Positions 1 through 11,700 of a stretch of 64,000 nucleotides of DNA are shown here, in pieces. Each line of letters starts with the position of its first letter. Position 1 is the first letter of the stretch. Position numbers and translations under genes: made by a program. A model generated the notes under the pieces. It saw only the letters and a program-made list of their open reading frames with translations. It was not told the origin of the DNA and did not search any database. The stretch is from Tribonema minus (lineage: Eukaryota; Sar; Xanthophyceae; Tribonematales; Tribonemataceae): positions 1,426,001 to 1,490,000 of the forward strand of contig JAFCMP010000024.1 in assembly GCA_017506865.1 (NCBI GenBank). Reading direction: 5' to 3'.

Positions 1-2681
1 CCACATGCATGTGTTCAAGTCGAAGTAAGTGAGTCCTGAAAACAAGTGAGCTTCGCACTATAGTATACAAGAATCATGCGCCTGTTGACTGATGACAGGG
101 AGTACATGCACAGATCAAGCTGGTGACAAGTAAAGATTGCAGCCTTGCCTCTGCAGAACACAAGTTGCCAGAAAATCTGTGACCACAACAATTGAACATG
201 TTGACAGCAAGTCTGACGCGCCTGCATTTCATCTCTACAGTAGATGCCAGATGTGCTTAATCTTACAGAAAGACAAAACACCTTGTGAGGAAACCACAAT
301 TGAATTTGGCGTACTGCGTCCTTCAACAGTATAGCCTGCTCCGTCGTGCCCAGGTTCACTATCTTGGCAAACTACTTGGCAAACCACCACTCCTCGTTCA
401 CATTTGAAATATTGACCCCAGGACCCGATTCACTTTCAGTATCTCTGTGTGACATGTGTATGTATCTATTGCCACGCCAGGGGCACATGAGCGGGAGTTG
501 AGCCTTCGTTTCGAACTGTGTTTTCCAATCGCGTGTCTGGCGCGTGATTCAGGTCTGTACAGAACCGCGCGACTCTGTGCCGTTCTGCTGATTGGATCTT
601 TCGCACAAAGCCGAGATGTACGCCAAACCTGCCAAGGCGTGAGCCAACACACGTGAAAAGCCAGCACAGTTGCGCGGGGCAGAGGCTACAGACTCGGCGA
701 TGATAAGGCGTGCCTCCCGCTTGTGTGAGACCGTAAAGTCACGATCAGGCCAGGTTCGATCCTACTTGCCGATGGCCCGCTCCCGAATCGCTGCGCAGCA
801 TGCGCATGGCGCGCACTAGATCACTGGGCAAGGTGAGGTCACCCTTTTAGCCAAACTGCGCATGTTGTGGCATACTCACCGTGGTTAAGGTTGGCGCCAC
901 TGCAGCCTCGGACAGGGGGCCGGAGCGGCGTGGCTCAGGGGGCAGGCACAGCGAAGTGGCGGCTTTCGCTTTTCGAGCGTCCGTATCCCTCCGCGTGCTG
1001 CTGGTGGAGCACTCTGACAGGTGCCGGAGGCTATGTGCCGGAGGCTATGTGTGACTGAATGATGCTTTGATTTGATGCTTGAGGCAAAAACTTCTGCCCA
1101 GCTTGCACTTGCGATGTGCCTCCGCATGCCGCCAGAACAAAATCAAAGATCTGTTGTTGAAGCAAGCGCAATTGGATCTTTGAAAATCATGCAGCAGCAG
1201 CAGCTCCGGGCGATGTTGGCGAGAAAGCGCTGGCTCTACTGCATCAAGATGTACCTCTGCTGCATTGGTAGATCCTAAAGCTCGTGCATTCACGAGTTAT
1301 GCAAACAATCAATAATATATTGCCGCAGAAGACCCGACGAAGGCGCGGTTATGCCTCAATTTCGCCGATGGCCTTTATCACCGACGCTGGATTGACCGTC
1401 TGACCTACTTGCCTACTATGCTACTATGCATGCGTTCCTTTTAATTGTTGGGTTCTACATACTACGTCCGCGGCTTGTCGTATGCTCGGCTCGTCGCTCG
1501 CTTCACCCACACCTCCTACCCTTCCTAGGAAGCTTGTTCCAACCGGTCACAGTGTGTTCTTGAAGTGAACGCATCAATCAACTTCAACACCATCTGCAGT
1601 TCCATGGGTGGAGCACCTAAAAATCCTTGCCTTCGCTGCAGCCCCTGCCTGCAATTATTGACCATATTGACCCACGTGCAGGGCAATTGCTGCCCATTTA
1701 CTGCGCAAAAGCCATGGCACCACTGCAGTGCACAACAGCAGATTTTGCACGGCCTTGAGCTGTGCATTGATGTGCGCGCACTTTGAAATTCGTGACCAGC
1801 AGCCGGAGGGAGTACATTTTGAGATCTCTGGAACACCGTCACGTCGGACACGCGCGTTGACACAACTCATCAAGCTGGAGCCAGACACAGCGGCACGCAG
1901 TCTGAATTGCAGCAGCTTTCGTTTGTCAAACAGGACTTGGTTAAATTCTAAGGGGCGAAAAATGAGGAACGTGGACATAAATTCATCAATTCATACCCTC
2001 CGAGCCGAACTGTCATGTTCTGGGCGTGAGCGTCTGCACATCTCAGGCTGTTCCTCCTTGGGTAAACACCCTGAGTGTCGTACGCCTTGCAAGGACAAGC
2101 GTGGCCCTTGAAGGGTTTGTTGCTCACCCTCACAATTTGCACCGTGTATGCGCCAGTGATCAGTGCAATCACATCCCTGCCATCGTGCCGCTGCTGCATT
2201 TGCTGTGCCCAACACCACTTGCGAACCAACGGCTCCTGCCACATGTGTTTTGAGTGTATCCAGCCCCATGTGCAGGAGCTTGCCCCCTCCCCAAGTGCCG
2301 CAATGCCGAATTTAACACCCAACACCACCATTCATGGCATGCAAGATGAGCGCTGCTGCATCATTCTGCGGCACATGTCCTAGCAGCATGACTACACAAG
2401 GCATATGCAGTGAAACAAGCAGGCTGGGAGGTTACCTATGGTGAGTGCAACTTACTTGAAGGATGTGGAGAAGCTGCAAGCTGGGCAATCATTCCCATTG
2501 GTGGTGGAGAACAGCTTGAGCCTGAACTAGCTAGCCCTCGCCAAGCATAGCCTCGCCCTCAGGCCACGAACAAGAGTCCAAGATCTTAGATCATGCCAAC
2601 AACGCAGTTGTGATGGCCCAAACAACAAAGAAGAACTTAGCTGCTTCGCGGTGTAGTGAAGTCATATCCACAATCAGCAGG

Positions 2682-3491
2682 TTAACAGCACTGGTCGTAT
2701 GGGTCACGGGGCAACGCGAGCGAAAGTTTCTTTGTGTTCAGTTTCAGGAAAGTAACGCTCAAATTCGACGGGTGAGCGAGTAAAAGTCGAGTGAAACATG
2801 TTCGAGGTTGCTTCAGGTGCTCACAGACCTTGCCTGCGACCACCAGAGCCTCATCTTGCATCCCGCGTCCTGCAACGAGGCTGACGGCAGTCTGTGAGTG
2901 CCTGGCCAGCGCTGCGAGGCAGTGGCACATCACTGCTGGCGGCTGGCGATCAGAAGCAGCCCGGCAGCCTGATCGCAAGGAAGCATAATCTGCTTGCTTT
3001 GGGGCAATTATTGCAGTCACTAACTGCTGTGCCCAGGCCGTCCCTGGCGGCGTAGGCGCACCTGGTCTCTGGCGGACGCATGCTTGGAGGCACCACAACG
3101 TAAGTATTGGCCCAGGCATCGCGCCCGGCTCGGCAGCAGAACAGGTACTTGGTAAAGGCCAGACAATAGCTGCTGCCAAATACAGGTGTCCCAGGTGTAA
3201 AGTCAACCACTTGTTGGCTGCCCGGGCAGGCCCTGCTGTTGCTGATGCGCAGCGCAGCAGGACTGAGATCGGACCCTCCGTGCTACCTCTCACGACAAGC
3301 CGGCGACCGGTTTGGCAACGGGTGGCGGACGAAGTAGTAAGAAACCGCGGGAGGGCACCCAGCCGCCGATGGGAGCTCTCCTGTGGGAGAGAGAGGGACT
3401 GCCGCCCTCTCTCTTCCTCACCCGTGCCTGTGTTCAGCAGTATGCTCTTGTCTGGCCGTAGTACGTCAAGCAGCAGCAAGGCTGCGTACAT
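2682..3491 (-). CDS. Unrecognised 269-residue open frame
   Basis: An uninterrupted ATG-started frame of 269 codons on the minus strand. I recognise no family. The translation is rich in Ala, Leu, Arg and Cys with no repeated pattern, clear membrane segment or catalytic motif. In GC-rich DNA a frame of this length can occur by chance, and the genes recognised elsewhere in this window have short exons, so a single 810-base exon would be out of character. It could be a decayed mobile-element remnant. I keep it only because it is the longest ATG frame in the first 5.7 kb. Confidence 0.15.
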   Translation of the reverse strand: MYAALLLLDVLRPDKSILLNTGTGEEERGRQSLSLPQESSHRRLGALPRFLTTSSATRCQTGRRLVVRGSTEGPISVLLRCASATAGPARAANKWLTLHLGHLYLAAAIVWPLPSTCSAAEPGAMPGPILTLWCLQACVRQRPGAPTPPGTAWAQQLVTAIIAPKQADYASLRSGCRAASDRQPPAVMCHCLAALARHSQTAVSLVAGRGMQDEALVVAGKVCEHLKQPRTCFTRLLLAHPSNLSVTFLKLNTKKLSLALPRDPYDQCC

Positions 3492-3806
3492 CGAATCTCA
3501 GATCAATCTGCCAGCAAGGAGGCTGCGATCAAGTCTTGCAGATTGTGCTGGGATTCGAGGTGTGCAGGCTTGTTGTTGCTTGGCGTGCTGCTTTACGGCG
3601 TCGCGTGTGTAGGTAGTTCCCCCGCGAAAGCGGTCTCCACCTTGTTGTGGTGCGGGGGTCTGGCGCTGAGCCTTGCCGGTTCAGGTCCACGAAGAGAGAC
3701 TCTGACAGCAGTCGTGTAAACACAACAGAAACGCATCCTCCGAGTATAGTGAATTTGATCAGCTCATGCAGTGTGTACTGTAGTTGGCTTGCGTATCATC
3801 ATCATA

Positions 3807-3880
3807 CACACCGTGGTGCAATGGCAGCACACCAGCGCAGACTTGCGCTGGAGACGCAGGTTCAATTCCTGTCGGTGTGA
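3807..3880 (+). tRNA. tRNA-like cloverleaf with abnormal anticodon arm
   Basis: The 7-bp acceptor stem CACACCG/CGGTGTG closes perfectly and is followed by a discriminator A. A 4-bp D stem GTGC/GCAC encloses a 7-base loop. The T stem GCAGG/CCTGT holds the loop TTCAATT. An A-box-like sequence (TGGTGCAATGG) and a B-box (GGTTCAATTCC) are present. The anticodon arm is odd: the stretch between D arm and variable loop is a self-complementary 20-mer that folds as a 5-bp stem with a 10-base loop or a 7-bp stem with a 6-base loop, never the standard 5+7. An anticodon therefore cannot be assigned. It may be a tRNA pseudogene, a tRNA-derived SINE head, or a non-standard tRNA. Confidence 0.45.
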
Positions 3881-5732
3881 AGTTCACCATACCCTCGTAT
3901 GTAGGTCTTCATTTCATTACAGAGCATCATGGCGTTGCCCTAAGTCTGGTTGCCACACTGTTCTCACCCTTATCTACGATCGCTGGATTCGTTTCTACCA
4001 GGCTTATGCGCATTGATGATAGTATCTGTACCACTGTAGTACGTGTTGTGCACACGTGGCACGTTGCCGCACCTGCGGGGCGTTGCAGCGGTCGCTAGCC
4101 ACTTTACATAATGTGATGCCATCAACTTGTGAGTCACAATTCGAGACTCTCGGTCAACTCACTGACAAACATGCCAGTTACGACTTGTAAAGGGGGAGAC
4201 TACATGGCAACGCACTTTTTTCGTACCACATGTACATACACCGCTACTAACAGTTAAAACATGTGCTGCGCGCTCTATGTGCTCTCACGGCACAGTGTGT
4301 GTTGGCAACGCCGCAGCAAGTGCCACTTGCCCCACGGCCGCACTCGCATTTGAAGTTGACTTGCCTCGCTCTGATGGCGGCGCCTCTGCTGCGGCAGTCG
4401 CGGAGCGTTTGCGAAGCGCGGGATAGTGCGCAGAGCACCGCAGGTAACGTCATGGTGCTCCACCAAGGGTCAAGGAACTCTGGCCCTGAAACGCAGCCTA
4501 AAATGCCAGGTGACCCCCGATGAAGCCTGGTGCGCAGCTGCCGTTGGGGGCTCGCAAGCCGGACAGTAGAGCTCGTCTCATGCCAGACAGAAGGGTTTGG
4601 CGAGAGGTGCCCGAGCATAATAGGATGAAGAGGGGGACACATGTACCGCAGTCGCTGACCACATCAGGCATGACAGCTTGAGATAGAGCGAAGCGGACGG
4701 CGGTGAGGAGCATTATCGCGGCAGCGCTCCGCAGCTGCGCCCCGCCACCGCCACCGCCCCGCCACCGCACAACTAATGTCCTGTGGAGTATCAGACATGT
4801 GCAGAGAAGGTTCCGCGTAGAGACGAGTGCACCAGTTGAGCACTGACGGTGGGCGCTCATTGTCATTGTCATTGATCAATGAATGCTAGAGAGCATGTCA
4901 TTCGACCACCCTTCGAGTCCGTTGATCAATTGCACTGAGAGTGGCCCCTGTCCTATTTAAATGAGGGCCACTTGCACAGGGACGAAATGAATGTTGGACC
5001 CAAAGTCTTGCGGCACACCAGAACATCCACGAATACAATTTTTGCATAACCTCAATACGATGACTAGAATGACAGTGGTCTGCTCTGCACGTGCACTTCA
5101 AAGTCAGCTTGCAAATTTCTTCATCTCACAAGCTGGCCGCATTTCCCCTGGCACGGGTACTCATGCTTTCTGTTGCGCGTGCCAATGGTGTGCCATCTTG
5201 TCGTGAAAGCAAAGCAGGTACATACAACACAACATGTGCACTGGGGAGGCCACTAGAGCAGCTGCTGGGGAGCACAGTTCAAGAAGTGTATCTAATCGAT
5301 GCAAAGTAGCCGGTTAGCATATGCACACTCGCAGTCCTGTGTGCACTGCAATAGCAGACGGCGGGAAGGCAGCCCTAGACTCTGCCGGACAGAGCGCACG
5401 TCCCAGAGGCTACGCACGTTTGCAGCCAGCGAGGGAGAAATGTCGCCATACGCGACTCTGCGACGCTGCACGGTGTTCAGGCCCCCCAGGCGAGCGTGGT
5501 GTTCGCAGCCATTGTTCGCCACGCGACCAGTCACTGCGACGCGCAGTACAAACTATGCGCTGCTTGGTGCCTTGCCTAGTCAGCAGGCACGCAGCATCGG
5601 CGATGCCCGCAGCCTCTAGCGCTCTGTCCGGCACTCGACCCGTCGCCATACTTCAAGAGCGCCCCTATCACGCGAGACGCGCAGCGCGCCTGCAAGCAAT
5701 GTCTCCTGGTCCACTCGCATCCAGCGGCGGCG

Positions 5733-8700
5733 CTACAGCTCCCAGTCGTCCTCGTCCTCCGCCGTCGCGGCGGCGTGGAACGCGCCGTTGTTCTTGATGC
5801 AGTCCTGGCTGCGGTACATGTCGAGGATCTGGTCGGCGCTGGTGGCGCTCTCTGGCGCCTTGTCGTCGCGCTCGCGCACGAGGCGCGGGAAGCGGATGCT
5901 GCGAGCGCAGCGCGGTGCAGCACGGCGGCGTGTGCTTCAGAGGCGACCGGACAATCCGTTTATGGTGCTTTGAAGTAGGTTCACAGAGCACCATAACCTG
6001 ATGTAGTGTGGTGCTTGTTGGTCAGAGCTTTGAGGCGCAGAGGTGCAGTGGTCCCCATGATAAGATCGGAAGCGGATGATGTCGATACGCAGGGCTAGCG
6101 TCTAAACTCTGACGGCCTTGCGCAACTGACTTTGGGTTTCGAGCCCTGGCTAAACTAGTTTAGCCATGGCGCAACTGGCGCAACTCTTATTAAGGCTTCT
6201 AGTGCTTCTGCAGTCATTATTAAGGCTCATAGAGCTTACACAAGGGTTAGGGTTAGGGTTAAGGTCATGACTAACCCTAATTGATTGCGCTAATCCTAGG
6301 CAAGAATCACGAGTAAACTCACGAGTATAGGTAATACTCATGAGTAAATGTGCGAGTATCGCCAGTTGCGCCACGAGTCACTTGCCGGGGCAGCTGGCGC
6401 AACTGTCGCAACACAATGGCGCAACGTGTTTGGGGCAAGAGTTTAGTTTAGACGCTAGCCCTGTCGATACGGCGCAGCGGTATGTATGTGTGTGCGTGTG
6501 CGAGGCGACCAGCAGAGAGAGCGGCCACCTGACATCGCACCATGCGCTGCATGCCCAACAAGCGTACTTCAAAGCAACATCGGACGGTGCAGATGATACG
6601 GTGCGCTGCCTCGTCACAGCTGCGCGTAGTGCTTTGGGGATGCACATACAATTTTGGCGTGCGCAGCAAAATCGTTCAAATTCAAGCAACGAGTTCTGAG
6701 TGGAGGCGGCGTGCCGCTGCCCAGGCAAGCACGCGCGCAGGCTAGCTGAGTGTGCAGCTCCGGACCGCCCTACAGCAGGCAACTCCTGTGGGAGGGATCG
6801 CTACACAGCACTGCGCCACTGCCTCACCTGATGCCTCGAACGGGGTCGACCTTGCCCACCGCCGCCTTGTGAACGGGCGACTTGGACAGGTCCGCGGCGC
6901 GCACCTCCCACACCTGGCAGCGGCACCATATTCACACACAGTGCAGCAGCTTGATGAGAGATTTGACAAAAGTTGAGGACGCACCGGGACGCATCATTAG
7001 GTCACCAGTGCGCTCCGCAATGCAACAGCCGGGAGGTATTTGGTTGTTGTTCTCAGGTGCAATGCGAGGTGGTGGGATCGTGTGTGCGACACAACACGCA
7101 GGGCGTGCAAGCAACGGTGCCCGCGTGCGTCCGATGCATCGCACGAAGCTGGGGCGCCCAGGACCCGCAACTGCGATGTATTTGGCTGTAGCTGCTTGCG
7201 GTGACGGCTCGCACCAGTGCGCATACGCTCAAAGCTCTCGTTGAAACGCTGTCAATGACCGAGTGCGCTGCTTTGCGCGGCAGCGGCTGAGCAGTGCTGC
7301 CGTCAGCGCTCGGCAGGACGCACCTTGCACGGCTCCAGCCAGACGTCGGGCTCGATGGTATCGCCCACGTTGAAGTACGAGGGCTTCCGCTCGATGACAT
7401 GCGCCTTGAGCATCGCGTCGAGCGCCTGCGTTGCGCATGCCGGGCGGCAGTAGAGAGGACGGGATCCGCGTATGTAACTGGACATAAACATGACTTTTGC
7501 AGCGCTCACAAGCTATAACAGCCGACCGCAAAAAGAAACAAGCATGCATCACTGCTTGAGTGTGCTGCGCAATAATATGACCACGGTGCGTCGTTCGTCG
7601 TATACCGCAGCTTCAAGGGTGTACTGCAGCACCGGCCAGACGGAGCAGCTCACTGCTTGCAGCTTATCAAGGGGTAAATTGTATGCGACGAACGTGGCTG
7701 ACCGCACCCCAACCCCAATCCTGACCCTAGCCCTTCCACCCTTGTACGCAGAGTCAGAGACGCTGAACAGCGGCGCTACGCATATCGCGCCGATTGCCTG
7801 AATCTAGTCCGTTCCTTCATGGCCACAACACGCACCAGCAGGCGCTCGTTGCTGAACCCCGTGCCGATCTTGCAGACGCTCTGGTACTCCTCCGCGTCGG
7901 GCTCGTAGCAGGCCAGGAGGTACGCGCCAAACGCGCCGGCGCGCTTGCCGCGCCCGTAGTACGCGCCGATGGGGACCAGGTCCAGCGAGTCGGCGACGCT
8001 GCGCGCGCGTGTGTGGCGCGTGCGGGAGGGTGAAGGATGGTGTGTTAGGGTGAAAGATGGTGTGTTGGATGGCACGCGGCGCGTGAGAGAGGTGAAAGAT
8101 GTCGTGGTAGATGGCGCTTGCGGAGCGTCGTGCTTCGCCCATGTACTTGTGGCAGGAGACCACACGACAGCAGGAGCGTGATGTTGCCGGTGCAGTGCAG
8201 TGGTACCGCCACAGACGGGGATGGCGCCGGGGCACGCGCCGAAAGGCGGTGAGCAGGCCTCATGTTGCAGCCGCAGCAGGCACTACGTCCAGCAGGGTGG
8301 CCGCGCTGTGCGGTGTGTACGGCGCGTACATGAGTGGTGGTGTCAAGGGACTGCGGTTGAAGCCATGCCAACCGAATGCGGAGACTGCTGTGGTGCCGCT
8401 GCGGGCATACCGCACATCGTGCCACGCAGGTTGAACATGAAGGAGGTGAGCACGGCAGCTTCGACGCCGGTGACGCCGCACGGTTGCTGGCCGCAGGCGG
8501 GCCGCCAATGGTAAAAGCGCTCAGCATTGCCTACTTCAACTGATGCGCTGGCCTTCTGTACACTGGTCCCCTGCTGCGATGGTCGCATCGTCAGCCCCAT
8601 ACTTCAAGTATAACAATTTGAAGTTGTGCCTTGTGCGTCGAGTGCCGCAGAGCTGAGGCCACACCCCCGCAGCCGTGCCGCTGCGTTCCGACCCTCGCTG

Positions 8701-11700
8701 GGGCTCTGCCGTCCGATAGAGCTCGCACGGCCAAGGCACGGTACGCTGACACACGCAGCAGTGCGGAGCATCGCCGCAGCAGCGGCGCTCACCTGCTGCC
8801 GTCGTCCAGGTAGTCCTTCTTGAGCTTGAGCCAGTTGAGGCTGCGGCGCGACGGCTCGTAGGTGGCGTTGTGCGTCAGCGTCTTCACCATGAGCCCCTCG
8901 CAGTTGCCCTTTACGGCCTCCGCCATGAACGCCTCGATGGGTTCGGTGTCGCCGTTCTGCGGGGGGGGGGGGGGACGACGACCATCAGTTGCAGCAGTTA
9001 CGCACAAGTGAGCACGTGCGCCAGGAGCGCAGTGACTATGAGTCCCAAAACAAGCGTGCACGTCGCGTTGTGTGTGAGGGTGCTGACCCCGACGCTCGTA
9101 CACATGCCCTTGCAGCCCCCAGGGGCGCGCAGCGCTGCACAACACCAGTGCTCAACCTGCTGCAAACCGCACCACACCCACACACACACACACGTACACA
9201 CTGGTGCACAGTACCACTGTAATTTGGAGGGTTCCGAGCAGCGACATCATACACGATGCGCGTGCCACGCTGCGTGCGCGCCACAGCGGTCATGCGAGCC
9301 ATCCTCTCGCTCACCTCCTGGTAGTCCAGCGAGATGGCAAAGCCAAAGTGGCCGGGGCTCTCCTTGAAGGCGGCGTGCAGCGCCTCGCGGCGCGCCTGCA
9401 GCGGCTCCTGCAGCAGGCTCCTGCCGTTCAGGTACAGCAGGTCGAACGCCTGCGTGCAGCGGCGGCGGGCGGCGAACGCAGCGCGCGGTGTGAGCGCGTT
9501 CGCGCGCTTCCCGTGTGAATATAGGCTCGTGGGGATGGTGGTCAGAGGGTTTGTGGCCATTGCGGGCACAGTGAGCGCTCGCGCATCAGTTCCCGCACGA
9601 CAAAAGGCTCGTGAGGATTGTGGGCATTGCTGGCACATGGCTGTTGGCAAGGTGGGATGCTGCATGTGTGCTTGACTTCCCGTGCTGCGCCTATGTACTG
9701 TACGAGACACGCTGCGAGTGAATGCTCAGCCGAAACAGCATCGCGCTCCACGGCCTTTGTGTCGGTAGAGACGGTCGATGAACAGCAGCGTCTGTGCCAC
9801 TGAATGCAGCCGTGTCGCCTGCACTACCCAAGCATCAGGCGCACATGCGCGAGCTCCACAAACAGACATAGGCATGGCGCGCCTGCTCGATTTTGAAATA
9901 GTCGCAAGTTGCCAGCCGACACGTCTACACTTCTGTTGCGGCAGCACGCCCGCACAGCAATGATTGAACTGTGTGACGCTGGAATGGGTGCTTACACCGT
10001 GGCCATCGATACCGTGTGGCTTGCATGTGGGTGCGTGCGCAAATGGCAGCGACTATTGGAGCTCCAGAGGGGTGCTGCGGAAGCTGTACACTTCAACATG
10101 AAGCACTTCTCGAAGTATGTACAACAGAACTGACAAGTACTTGCGGATAGGTATGTAGCTGTAGCATGTAGCACCATGGCGTAGCAGAGATCATGAAAAG
10201 AATATCATGGCGGCGGCGGGAGGCCCGTATTGCCAACTCTGAATCAGCGCAGAAATGCAAGGAATCCGATCTAGCGTGCGCACAAGCGCAGGATATTAGC
10301 ACCAGTGCTGCAGATGGCAATGGCGCTTGTCAACAGGACGATGGCACGAGTGGCAGCAGCAGAGCAACTGGAGACGGACGCGCAGCGCACAAACGCAAGA
10401 GGGTACAGAATGACGGTTGGTCAATTTCCGATCAAACAGGCGAAGGGGAGCACACGGGCGGGCAAAGTGCAGTCAAGCGCTCTAGAACAGGTCATAACAG
10501 TCTGGAACAGCAACCTCTGATGCTAGACGACGAAGCTGGAGGTGGAGGCAGTGCGGACCCGGAGTACAAGTGCAACTTATGCGACCTCGTGGTGAAGAAG
10601 GGCATGTCGCTGCTCTCGTTACAGCAGAGGTTAAACGCCCACATCGCGGCGAAGCACCAGCGCAAACACCACAGTGGGACAGCAACAACGTTCCTGGAGC
10701 GCTCCGACCTCAGCACGTCGCACTTGCAAACCATCTACACCGAGTGTGCCTTGTGCAAAAACCTGTTTCATGCCAACAAGACATTCAGAGTGGACAGCAG
10801 CGATGCCAGCGCGGGCAAGCACTGCCGCAAATGCAGGCCTATCACTTCACCCGCTGCAGTGGCGGCAACATTGTCAACAACAGCATCAGCAGCACCGCTA
10901 GCACCTGATGCATCGACGGCAACAGCTACCACGTCGCTGCCACAGCAGCAACCGGCGTGCACACCCATCGGCAACCCCTACGCAAAGGGACCAGCGCACG
11001 CGCAGCAGGCACCTGCTGCTCAGGCTGGTGGCAGCAGCTCCTCCGGCAGCTCGAAGAGGCCGGAACGTGGGGGCAGCAGTGCTACACGAGGGGGTCGGGG
11101 TCGCAGTGGAGGGCGCGGACGTGGCAATGGAGGACGCGTTCGCAGCGGCAGCAATGATGCAGACATCAGCAGTAGCAGAGCGACTAGCGGCAGCAGAACC
11201 GGAGGCGGCAGCAGCAGCGGTGCCGGCGGCGGCAGTGCAGCCGGTACTAAGGACAGCGGCGCTGGCAACGGCCGCAGCAGTGATGCCAGCAGCCGCAGCG
11301 GCGGTGCTAGCAACAGCGGCAGTGGCGCGCGAACTCAAAACGGCCGCGGTGGCCGTGGCAGCGGTCGCAGCAGCGACAGCGGCGGACGAGGCTGTGGTCG
11401 TGGCGGCCGCGGCGGCGGCGGAGGGGGCCCCAGAGCGGCAGGTGCGGCGACAGCAGCGGCAGCGCCAGGCCCTGCAGGCGCAGCAGGTGGGGCAGGTGGG
11501 CTTTTCACGTGGACCATCTCAACCCCCGCAGTCGCAGCAGTGCTTGACAGCATCAGCCTCGATGAGCTGTGCAAGCTGCAGTTCGCGACAACTAGAAGCC
11601 TTGCTAGACCACGCAATCGTCGCTATGTGGGAGCTGCACTGGAGAACGCAGCAACACATCTGTTGGCACACACAATGACGATGTTCGTCAATGCGGCGCG

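Larger units (their letters stand above)
1..5732. other. Region without a confident protein gene
   Basis: No stretch here gives a recognisable protein in any frame, and I found no chain of exons with matching splice sites. The longest ATG-started frame (2682-3491, minus) is listed separately at low confidence. A tRNA-like sequence lies at 3807-3880. A 14-base unit is repeated twice in tandem at about 1020-1047. The right end abuts the stop codon of DNA ligase I, so about 5500-5732 should contain that gene's 3' untranslated region; no clear AATAAA signal is visible there. Confidence 0.5.

Noticed and set aside
733..775. B-box-like GGTTCGATCC suggesting a second tRNA
   Set aside because: No T-stem or acceptor stem pairs around it and no A-box at proper distance.
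5321..5994. Overlapping 100-158 residue ORFs on both strands
   Set aside because: They are shadows of the last exon of DNA ligase I and adjoining GC-rich sequence.
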